From: Cerioporus squamosus
Lineage: Eukaryota; Basidiomycota; Agaricomycetes; Polyporales; Polyporaceae
NCBI GenBank assembly: GCA_022592435.1
Contig: JABYQS010000007.1
Coordinates: 124,001 to 188,000 of the forward strand
Direction of reading: 5' to 3'
DNA length: 64,000 nt
Shown: positions 1-14,400 of the stretch, piece by piece
How the letters are laid out: every line of letters starts with the position of its first letter
How positions within the stretch are numbered: position 1 is the stretch's first letter
Position numbers and translations under genes: made by a program
Notes under the pieces: model-generated
The model's database searches: none
Told to the model about the DNA's origin: nothing
Seen by the model: only the letters and a program-made list of their open reading frames with translations

Positions 1-109
1 CATGTGAGAGACAGACCGGATGCAACTACTGGACGAACAACACGATGACGCTACTACCGACACCACCATAGTCCGTCAACACAAACAAGGACGTGGGGGC
101 GACAGCCAA

Positions 110-4411
<4,302 letters not shown>

Positions 4412-5956
4412 GGTATCGCTCTATGACGCAAGCTTGTCAGGAATCCGGGCGAACCAAGACTATCGAGACAGACCATGACAAAGGGAGAGGAGAATCAATC
4501 CTCTGGTGAAGAAGGAAGTAGACCTGCTGCAGAAGTGTCTGGGGATGGTAGATGAAGGCAGGAGAAACGCGGATGATATGCAAGGATACCTGCACTGGTC
4601 GACGCTCCGTGCGGACGAGATTCTCGCCCGGACCGTGAGAACATATTGCCGTTCTCAGACCATGACAAAGGCGGCCCATAACTAAAGCGTGCTTGCGTGC
4701 GTGCCTCGCCGATTGTTTCCATCCTTTTCCATCTCTCATCTTGTCCAGGTCCTCTCGCTCGCAGCTGCGGCCCACTCGACTGGAAATGCGTTGGAAGCCT
4801 CCAGTGCAGAGCCTTCTCACTCGTTTCCTGTCTCTTGATCATCTCTGCCTCTGGAGGACTTGCAAGACCACACGATCCTTAAATTGTCTCGACAGGGAGG
4901 TACTCGCCTCCACCAGCTTTGCCGCTGTCTACTGTCGTGTAATGAGTCAAAATCGTGTAAGATCAAGTTGTCTAGGACATGGATGCTATCCGGCTCTGTT
5001 TTTGAGTCGGTAGCTGAGGTCTTCCTCCCATGACCTGGCGGCATCGCAGAAGTTGTCCTTGGACCTCGTTGCTCTCCACGAGCGCCATGGAACGTCGTCC
5101 TGTCACACTTTTGCATACATTCTCTTTTACTCGTACTTGTATATGACCGCAGACATTGAATTCACACATCTAATGCACGCGCACACATGCCTGTGTCACC
5201 AGAGGCTCGGCCGCGATCCAGCACTGCCCTCATCGGAGTCAGTGTGCCCCTCAGCTGGCTATAGAAGTCTCTGGTGGGACGAGTACTTACTCTTGAAGAT
5301 GTATGGATTTCAGGATGTAAACCTGCACGTCAGCAACTACTTCAAGAGCGAGATGGTCGTTCGTTCTGAACAGCAATTGGCCGTCTTGATGCGCAAATTT
5401 CAGGTGAAGGATGATCACAGTCTGTACACGAGCGATCTTTGCCATTTCTCTCCAGGCGAACCCGGTGCGACCTTCTGATTGCAGTGCGGTATACTTGGCT
5501 ATGTAGCTAAAAGCTAGCACAGGAAGCATCTGGTAGGAATTCTCGGACTATAGTTGATTCCCAAATTGAAACATGGGGAGTACGTTCGAGCGGCAGTACA
5601 CAGCCCGCGCTTCTAAAACGTGTGTACCTCAGGCCACGGAAGATGAGAAGTGAGAATCCCCTGTAACATTGCTCTAAGATGATCACGGCCGGGGACGGTT
5701 GCTGAGTAACTCATTGACTGTTCGCGCAGCTGCCGCAGACGAAGGACAATTGGTAAATAAGTGCGGGCGGATGGGATACGGGCGCGTTGCTCAGTGGCGG
5801 TACGTAAGAGGCCGCAAGTGGAACTTTGGTTCACCGGAAGGCCCGCCTCATGGCCACACACGCCTTGGTTTCTCTCCATTCTCTCCCCGGTCACCATATC
5901 AAGTCGGAACTGGCCCCGACTCGCGCCCTACCTTCTACGCTCTTTGCCCGCTCTCC
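4412..5956. other. Divergent intergenic region, no supported gene
   Basis: About 1.5 kb between the head-to-head starts of the UBP15-type gene and the Ser/Pro-rich gene. Several open frames of 60-120 codons exist on both strands, but none shows a recognisable motif or a convincing spliced structure. It probably holds both promoters and 5' UTRs. The only structure I see is a 16-bp direct repeat, listed separately. Confidence 0.6.
4469..4671. repeat. 16-bp direct repeat upstream of UBP15
   Basis: CAGACCATGACAAAGG occurs at 4469-4484 and again at 4656-4671, same orientation, 187 bp apart, beginning 58 bp upstream of the UBP15 start codon. A perfect 16-mer repeated within a few hundred bases is unlikely by chance. 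It could be a duplicated regulatory element of this divergent promoter or the relic of a small duplication. Confidence 0.5.
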
Positions 5957-8900
5957 ATGACCAGTCGTCACCGCACGACGAGCTCTTCGCGCAAGGATAG
6001 CTACGGTCAATGGCGGCCCAGCGACTCCGACTCGGACCGTCCTCGCGAGACAATGGCCACCACCCAGCGTCACAACGTGGACCAGATAGGCAACGCAGAG
6101 GCACCGCGCAAGCATCGTAGCTCTCGGAGAACGGACGCAGTACATCCACAGGACCCCTCCTCCTCGCACTCGCGTCACTATCACAAGTCTTCAAGCAGGG
6201 ACAGATCATCGTCCGCACAGCAGGCATCGTACTACGCGGTACCCCCATCTCCCAACCCCTCGCAGTATCAGACGCAGGACCCGTATTACGAACTACGGGC
6301 CCAGCTCGACTTGAGGAGGAAGACAGACAAACGCAGCCCTCGATCGCGCGAGAAGGCGCTCGCGGGTGATGAGGCGAAGGCATCACGGTCAGGTCATCGC
6401 AGCAGTCGCCAGGCTTACACGACCACAACACAATACGTTCAATCTATCGCACAACCACAACCCTATCCCCAGGCCATCGTACCACCACAGCACTACGCTG
6501 CCCCCGCGCAAGCCACCCGCGACCCCACCTCATCTTCGAGGCACCACCGAGAGAGGGACAAGGATAGAGAAAAAACCAGCAGCCGAGATCCTGACAAGGT
6601 AAAGATCCGAGATTCAGCAGAGAAGAGCGAGGAGCGAGAGAGGCGGAAGAAGAGGGAGAAGGACACAGAGAAGGAGCGGACGTCGAAGGACAAGGAGCGG
6701 CACAGGGAGAAAGACAGGCATAAAGACCGGGAGGCTCGAGCAGTGGTGGAGACGCGACCATCAGATGCTGCGAGCGTATACCATGCGTACGCACAGACTG
6801 CAGCTCCTGCGCAGAGGTCTGCAGACAGAATTCCTGCGCCGTACCCAGTGCGTTCCCCTGCGTTGTCTATGTTCTGCCTCCTCATTATGTGTGAATATAC
6901 AGGATCATGCTCGCCCAACGCAACCCCAGGCATCCGCATACCCTGCGGCTTCGTCCTCTGTTGCTATGCCTTGGGCGGGGCTAACTGGGCGTGGGGCCGC
7001 TGCCCCCGTACCCGAGCCGACCTATCCGTATGCATCCGACAAGGAAGATCCACCCCTCCCCATCCCACCGCCGGAGCGTCGACGCGAGAGAACATCTTCA
7101 AAGCCGCGTCGTTCTCAACACCACAAGGTATCTTCACAGCAAGCAGGGCAAGACTCGGGACTTTCGAGTAGCGAGCAGGAACAGCACTCCGTTATGGAAC
7201 GAGTGAGTCTTATGTCGCTCACATAATCATGATTGATCGAACTGAGCATTACTGCAGCCACGGACCGCGGACAGGGTTCATCACACCCGGGAGCAAACAA
7301 GCGTTCTCAACCGAGACCAAGCAAGCGTTCACCAACGAGACCAAGCGAGCGTCCTCCAGCGTGGGTATTCCTCCGGGCCGTCAGGCAGCGAGAATGAGAG
7401 AGCTCCCACTATCCAGAAAGAGCGGGTACGTCTTTCACTTTATCCTGACTTTCTGTGAGAGACTGATCGGCCTCTTAGCGCAAACACAGGACACACGGCG
7501 AGTCATCTCGTCACAAATCGAAAGGCGCCAGCGTCGATGTTCAGCCTGCGATTGAGCCCACCACAAGTCAAGAGATTGCTACCGCCTGGTATACACGAGT
7601 GAGTATCTTTCATCCGTTAGAGCGCGGGAGGGCGATTGACGTAACCCCTCGAAAGCATCACGCTGGCGCCAAGACCACATCTGCTGTGGATGCGCCTGCT
7701 CAGAAGGTTGCGACTGCGTCGGCTGCGCCTGCACAGTCGTCTGTGCATCCATCAGGCAAGCCTGCCTCATCCGTAGGTTTGACTGCATCTCAACGTTCTG
7801 CACCACGAATAGTCAGTATCCGGGCTGGGCAGGGTCCGGCAGATCCTCAAGCGAGCACCGTGCTCCAGAAGATCCTGTATGGGACCACGCCGACTCGTCA
7901 GCCAGATCCTCTGCCGACGCATACTCACGCGACTGCCTATGGTGACGCTCATGGGTACCACCATTCTTCTGCCAATGCAGGCGCTACCGGTCCCTATCAG
8001 CCCTCTGCCCAGAGCTACCCAAACGCGGCCTCGTCACAGTCCCGGCCTCCGGACGTGAACGGGACCACTCCTGCGTTAACTCATGGGAATCAACTGACTG
8101 TGCCGGATGTTGTGGTGCGACCACCCTCGACGGCACCGGCGCCTGCAGACCCATACGCTTCACGAGCGACCGCGGGAAACCCTCAGCTAAACGCAACTCC
8201 AGGCCAGCCGTCCGGACGACTGCAAGTGCCAGATCCACGCGCGCGGTCGACTCCTGCGCCTCAGGCCCAGACCGCAGGGTATACGCAGCAACCTGGGACA
8301 GCCCGTGCTGATGTTGACTCGTACCGCTCGACGACAAGGGCTCCCACGAATGACTTGCCGAGCAGGTTCCCGGTGTACGAAGAGGCCGCTGCAACGCGAC
8401 CGATTGCTGCACCGTCAAACGCCTCTCCAAAGAGAGGGCTGACTTATCCAGGCGCCTCAGCTCCTGCGCCGGTGACCTCTGTTCACGTCAATCCGTCGAA
8501 TCACGAAGGACACGCAGGGTATGATCCTCGATCACCCAAGCCACCCTCGGTCTCTACCATTACACCAGACACAACACGATTACAGTCGTATCTCTCCGGT
8601 TCGCCTGCCGTCGTCGCTCATGCAGCGTCTGCTGGTTCTTCAGCCAACACACCTCGGCACTCCCCCTCCGCACGTCTGCATGCTCATCGTAATGGCTCAA
8701 ACGATACCATAACCCACGGTGGTCCGACAAAACCCTCTCCCACCGGATCTTCGCAGCAGCAACTGCCACATCGCACGAGCGCCACCACTTTGCATCCTCA
8801 CGCCTCCTCACGAAATGACAATATGACGTCTCGACAGCCCAACGCGTCTTCTGCATACCCCGATATCACTCGATACCGTTCTCCTGCGCCCTCGGGATAC

Positions 8901-10318
8901 CCTAATGTCAATGTATCGTCGTCCGCGCCCCTTCATTCTCAAGCTTACAGCACACAGACTCCTCTTACATCGTACGATAGTCAATACGGCCGTGCTGCCA
9001 ATGGCCCAGCCCAGGCTGCATATGCGACTCAACCTCAAACAACGCAAGGGTATGGTCGTTCTGGCCAGTCGCTCGACCACGGCCCTCGCGTCCAGGATCC
9101 CAGTCCCGCATATGCGGCATCCAATGCTCCATCCGCGTCAATGCAGCGTGTGCCACCTCGAAGTGCGCCCTCGCCTGCTCCTACAGCTCGACCGCCTCGA
9201 TTAGCCTCTGTATCATCTCCTTCGTCAAGAACGGCGGCCCCTCTCCACTCCGCGCCGCCTGCTCCTGCCCGCAACCAGACATACCCCTCTGCTACCCCCA
9301 CCGCCACTACTCCTTTTCCGACTCATTCGCGCACAGTCTCTGACCCCCAGTATCAAGGCAGAATGGGGGCTTACGCCTCTGCGAGTCTCCCTACGCGCGG
9401 CCCCGTACCTCCAAGAGCTGCACCTTCTCCTGCTCCTCAGAATGACGTTCTCCTCACGCCCTCCTCCCTTGCACCTTCCATGCTTCCTCAGGTCGCACCT
9501 TCAGTCCCACTGAGCCGTACGACCTCGAAGAGCACCACAAAGGAGAAGGAGAAGAAGAAGGGGTTCTTCGGCCTGAGTCTGTTCCGCTCGCGTTCCTCGC
9601 CTCCGAAGGAGCGTGCAGGCGACACTCTCGGGCCGGCTGCTTCCGTTCGGGAAAAGCGAGAGCGCAACAACTCCCAGCCTACTCAACCACAGGCATATGC
9701 CCAGGCGCCTATCACGGGGAACAAGATCGCACCATCCCAGGATGCGCACCGGGTTGCGATGGCAGCGGCAGTGTCAATTCCAGCGCACCCACAGCATACG
9801 CGGGGTTACAGCACCAACGCAGTTCCTATAGCCGCCCCCACTCCTGTAGCAGCCGCAGGCCAGAGGACTGCCAACGGGAAGATGTTCACTCCTTTCCGCC
9901 TTCTGTCCAAACGGCATCGTACAGTGTCCACTGCATCTGTCGACGCGGTGGATGGCACGGTGGTGAGTGTTGGCGACCTCTTTCCCGCAGCACATGCTAA
10001 CCCACAGCGCAGATCAATGCAATGTTGACCGGGGGCGACTCCACGAGGAGCTCGACGGCAGGACGCCCGTCTCCTCCTCTCCGCGATCCCATGACGGCCG
10101 CACAGGAGTGGAGAAACAAGGAGGAGTATGAGCAGTACGGACGCGGCACGCTGCGCAGGCGACGCCCGGGCGTGACGTTTGACGTCGGCGAGGAGGTCCC
10201 GGAGGAGGGGCGTGGGCCCCTCCAGAAGTCCCTGCGTCAGAATCTGCAGACCCTCCAGCTTCAGGCCTCGATGTCGCAGTCACCAGCACCGATGCCTGCC
10301 AGGCAAGCCACAGCTTGA
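5957..10318 (+). CDS. Ser/Pro/His-rich intrinsically disordered protein, function unknown
   Basis: Six-exon gene; my model is 5957-6847, 6903-7202, 7258-7425, 7479-7598, 7656-9962 and 10013-10318. All introns are phase 0 GT-AG of about 50-57 nt, and the product is 1363 aa. I do not recognise a domain. The N-terminus is Ser/Arg/His-rich. Residues ~190-260 form a highly charged alternating K/R/E/D block (for example KEKDRHKDRE-like runs). Exon 3 carries a short tandem repeat around RDQASV. The 769-codon exon 5 is dominated by Pro, Ser, Ala, Tyr and Thr. Two short islands look more ordered: KKGFFGLSLFRSRSSPPKE and MFTPFRLLSKRHRTVSTAS near the end of exon 5. The acidic/basic C-terminus contains TAAQEWRNKEEYEQYGRGTL. 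The composition suggests a scaffold or regulatory protein, but that is inference only. The ATG at 5957 opens the low-complexity frame; the same frame is open further upstream but lacks protein-like character. Confidence 0.75.
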
Positions 10319-10818
10319 TTTCTAAGCCGGGGTTCGCTTGAGAGGAGGTACTCGGCCCCGTTGACGAATCCTTCGTTTATACTCGTACAATGTCTGGATC
10401 TAAGGAAATAGAGTCGTTATGTTATCTATGCACGCACCTGCTATGTAAATGTATTTCTATGTCGTCGTAGTCGTCGCTATTGCAGGATGTACTCTATCTG
10501 TGGTGTAATACGGAAGTTCAATGATTTTTGGAACCAAATCTGGACCCTATGTTTCCACGATTGTGTTTAACATCCAGGTGGTTTGCAGGCGAGCGTTCTG
10601 GGGCTCGTCCCTGCCCTCTGAGTCTGTCACGGTGCGTCGGGAGATGGCACGGCTTTCAAATTCTTCCCTTCGAGCAGGCCTTCTAGACTTGGGGCGAAGT
10701 CAGTCCGTCACGCTTCCCTGTGGGAGAGGGACAGGCTCGGAGAGAAGACGAGAGCCACAGTCTCTCGGAGCCTTGGCCGAGACGGGCGCTTCATCGCCGC
10801 TCCCTTCGCGTACTGTAC
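10319..10818. other. Intergenic, probable 3' UTR
   Basis: AT-richer sequence after the stop of the preceding gene. No gene is supported. It ends at the left terminus of the inverted-repeat element at 10819. Confidence 0.6.
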
Positions 10819-11196
10819 TAGGGCTGCTCAATTCTTAGAGAATTGAATCCCGAGCAATTCGAATCCCAGGAAAAGCTGCGTTAGCCGAGAGCGGCTGCCA
10901 GCCGGGTGGTTCAGCGCTTGTCGATCCTGCCTCTCGACAACCTCGTCCCGCCGTCTTGTAGTCCTCTGACATGGATCTGTGCGGTATCGACGGCAAGCAG
11001 GAACTTTCTGCATCCTGTGAGTCAAATCTGAAGGGGACTGGTTAAAGACAGCTCCCGTACGCAGGTTGCAAAAAGGCCGCTCGCCTCGTCGCTCTGAGCC
11101 CGGTTTTCAGTGCCACTGCCACCGATCACTCGGCTAACGCAGGTTTTGTGGATTCGAATTGCTTGGGATTCAATCTCTAAGAATTGAGCAGCCCTA
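10819..11196. mobile_element. MITE-like non-autonomous element with long terminal inverted repeats
   Basis: The left end (10819 onward, TAGGGCTGCTCAATTC...) is repeated in inverse at the right end (reading back from 11196). The match runs for roughly 75 bp with a few mismatches and small indels. Shared blocks include AGCAATTCGAATCC (one arm) and TGCGTTAGCCGAG. Total length is 378 bp with no coding capacity, as expected of a MITE or deletion derivative of a DNA transposon. The outermost TA on each side could be a TA target-site duplication flanking GGGCTGC termini (Tc1/mariner-like), or part of the repeat. No 8-bp duplication is visible beyond the ends, so a hAT origin is not supported. Confidence 0.75.
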
Positions 11197-11308
11197 CTCG
11201 TGCGGTTCGGAATCGCTGCTAATTTCCCCCTCGCCCACGCGACCTTCCGGGCGCTTGTTTCCCCGGTCACAATGGGGCGCCACGACCGTCACGCTGAGAC
11301 TGGACACG

Positions 11309-11323
11309 CCGACCCTTCCTCTC
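11309..11323. repeat. Target-site duplication, 3' side of the LINE
   Basis: CCGACCCTTCCTCTC sits directly against the poly-T end of the minus-strand LINE. An identical 15-mer lies at 21729-21743 against the opposite end. This is the signature expected of target-primed reverse transcription. Confidence 0.85.
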
Positions 11324-11350
11324 TTTTTTTTATTTTTTTTATTTTTTTTT
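11324..11350 (-). repeat. Patterned poly(A) tail of the LINE
   Basis: In element sense the tail is A9-T-A8-T-A8 and abuts the target-site duplication. The regular T spacing looks like a tandemly added short unit rather than simple polyadenylation. Confidence 0.8.
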
Positions 11351-11473
11351 GGTGCATACCATTCAAAGAGCTACAATCGCGCAATTATAAACGGCTTTAG
11401 CAGGGTATTAGGATCTTCCAGGCACCCAGAGGAAATGCTTTACGCACGCATGTGCAGTGTGGGACTCCCGGGT

Positions 11474-14400
11474 TTACCCGACACCAAGTCGAGTGCATGT
11501 ACCGGACCTACCCACTAAAACCCCTGAGACAGATAGCCAATCATCAGGAAGAGGATGCTTACTTATTAGCAAGCCCTGCCAAGTTCCAAGGATCAGCGCC
11601 TTCGGTACGACCATGCGCTTCGGCGCTTTCCGCACCAACATAACATCCCTTCTCAGCCTTTTATTCAGTCTCCAGGACCACCGACTAAGCACTTCAGGTA
11701 CACATGGAGATTTAGCTGGGTCACCCTCTTTTCCTATTACCCATTCACACCTTACTATCCAGATGAAGTACACAAGCTCTGTCAGAACAACACGCAATAG
11801 ACGGGAATCCGCGGGCGAGGGAGTCCCATTACCACCAGGTGCTCTTATGAGACCTACAGCCATCAAGTGCCCGAATGCTAACCTTTCAACAGGGATGCCT
11901 CTCTTCACAAGAAGAGCCATCGCTTCTGACCATATCGCAAGCCTCCACGGAGATGGGCATACACAGAGCAAGTGCTCCATGTCCTCAACAGCACCACAGT
12001 ACGGGCATAGCGCCCTCGTATGGTATCCAGGAATGTTCAACCAGTAAGGACCCAGCCTGTGAGCCCCATGAATCATTTTCCACCAGAACATTCTCACCGG
12101 TCTGTCTGCATCAAGCTTCCAAACACCCATCCACAGCATACCGTCGAAGACTTCACGACAATTCAACTCAGCCAACGCTCGTTTCGCAGCAGCTAGATTC
12201 TTCTTCGTCGTCTTCCGGCCTTCCAAGCCTAAGCTTCGGCGAATAAAGCCGTAGGCCAGTTTTTGCGTGAGACATATAAGTTCGACGCCGCTCACAACAT
12301 ATTGCAGGGGAGGTGCCGGAAGGGCAAGAACTATACGCTCATCCACCGCAGCTTTCGCTAACATATCAGCTGCTTCGTTCCCGGGAACACCCGCATGGCC
12401 TTTGACCCATCGCAGAGTAGTCGGCGCACTTCGCGCTCGTAGCCTTGCAACGACATCCCGGACCATCGACACATTTGATACTCCTGCCCAACCATGGGCT
12501 TCCCACCGGCGACGATACACCGTGAGTCCTTTGATTACATACTGGGAGTCCGTAACGATGTGGAGAGGGGCGAACGGAGGGACAGCGGCCACGGCAAGGC
12601 TAATTGCAAACAGCTCCGCTATTTGGTTGCTCTGCACAGCACCAGGGACCAGCGATGAGCAGTTCCTCGGATCCCCAACACCAAACCACACCGCACCAGC
12701 CGCAACAGCATCCACTGAACCGTTCTTATCGCATGACCCATCGGTATACACTTCGGTTTCCTCGCCTGACAGCGCAATCCCCCGCGGTGGCCTCCGAACA
12801 ACCGTTCGGTCAGCAGGGTGAGTCTTCCCGAACACTCTAAAGTGGTTCGCTAACGGGAGCTTAGCTACAATGGACGGATCGAACGTGACTCGTCCATCGC
12901 ATTGCCCATTTTCCACATTAGCCTGGAGTCTCCTGACAGTTAGGCTCAAGCCATCATAGGGCCGTGGCAGCCCCGTTCCCCAGCGCGGGGCGAGGAGCAT
13001 GAGAATGCGGCGGACCGCCAGAGCACACAGGTGAGGGTTGTCACAACCATTCCTTTTGTCAGCTAAACACTCATTACAGCAGCAGTTCGCGGTCGGTCGG
13101 TGCGCAGCGGCCACACCAACAGCATTCAGGCGAGCCGCCATGCGAGTCGCCTGCCCTACATCAGCAAGACGATGCACCGACATTGCACACTTCACCGATT
13201 TCGCTTGAATTAGACGGTATTCATCCGGGAGCGCAAAGTGCCTCCATATTGGAAGCGCGTCCTTGAGTGCATCACTGGGATCAATCGCCTGAAACCTGAC
13301 ACCGTATTTCACAGCCATCTTGATCATGGATTTTAGGTACGGCGGGAGCGACACATTTGACGCAGTGCTGATATTCCACGTTTGTAGGAACGCGTTCACT
13401 CGAACAGCCCGGTCAAGCGAGCGGGAGTCAGCCGTGACAGCCTTAGCAAGTAGTACGTCAGCCACATAGGCCCATTTGGGACGAGACCCGGACAGCATCA
13501 AGTAGTCCTTCACCCACATCAATTCTATTGCCTCATTCCGCGCCTTCAAGTCGAGCAGGGCAAGACCACTGGCCAGCAGCGGTTCACACAGCACCGGCAA
13601 GTTGACCGGCGGGGTCCTTATTGTTTCCCCCCACATAAACCTTCGGATCATTTGCGTTATTTCAGCCTCTACGGCCAACGGCATGTGCTGCACCTTTGTC
13701 AGGTATTGGGTCCGGCTGCCAACTTCAAGGCCTACCACAAGCCGCTTCCCTTTCATTGTCGGCCTTCTCTTATTCCACCGTTGCAGGTTCTCCTTAATCG
13801 TTTTGAGCATTGGAGCCCACACAGCCACCTGACAGATTTTGTTACCAACCCACGCCCCGAGGAGCCTTACAGGCACACCATCTGGGACGATACGCACATC
13901 AAGCGGGATCGGGGCACCCCCAATACGCAGACATCGCGTCTGCACGACACGCATCCGGCATTCCACCGGACCAATCGGGATCAGCTCCGTCTTGTCCGTA
14001 TTAAACCTGGCACGCGACGCAGCGCACCACGCCCGCAGCACGGTAAGCAGGGTGCTATACTCATCGTCCGCACTAAGGTATACTGACGTATCATCAGCGA
14101 ACAACGCAGCCAGGATACGCTCACGTATACCCGGCACCATGAATCCCCTGAGCGGCGCAGCTCGAAGCATGATTGCAAGCGGTTCTATCGCAAGGTCGAA
14201 GAGGAGACAACTCACCGGGTCCCCCTGCCTGACACCACGTATGATCTTATAGAACGTACTAGCCATACCATTCAGGAAGACAGTACTCTCCGCGCGTTCG
14301 TATAGTAACTGAAGCACACGAATGAACCTAGCAGGAAAGCCCATGCGACGAAGGACAGCCCACATATACGCGTGGTTGACCCGGTCATAAGCTTTTTCTT

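Noticed and set aside
5287..5529. 80-codon minus-strand frame in the UBP15 upstream region
   Set aside because: The text is moderately protein-like but short, with no recognised motif and no neighbouring exon. Not enough to call a gene.
10819..11196. hAT-type element with 8-bp target duplication
   Set aside because: The 8 bases outside the two ends do not match.
11457..12047. 196-codon plus-strand frame
   Set aside because: Antisense to the LINE ORF2 C-terminus, no motif.
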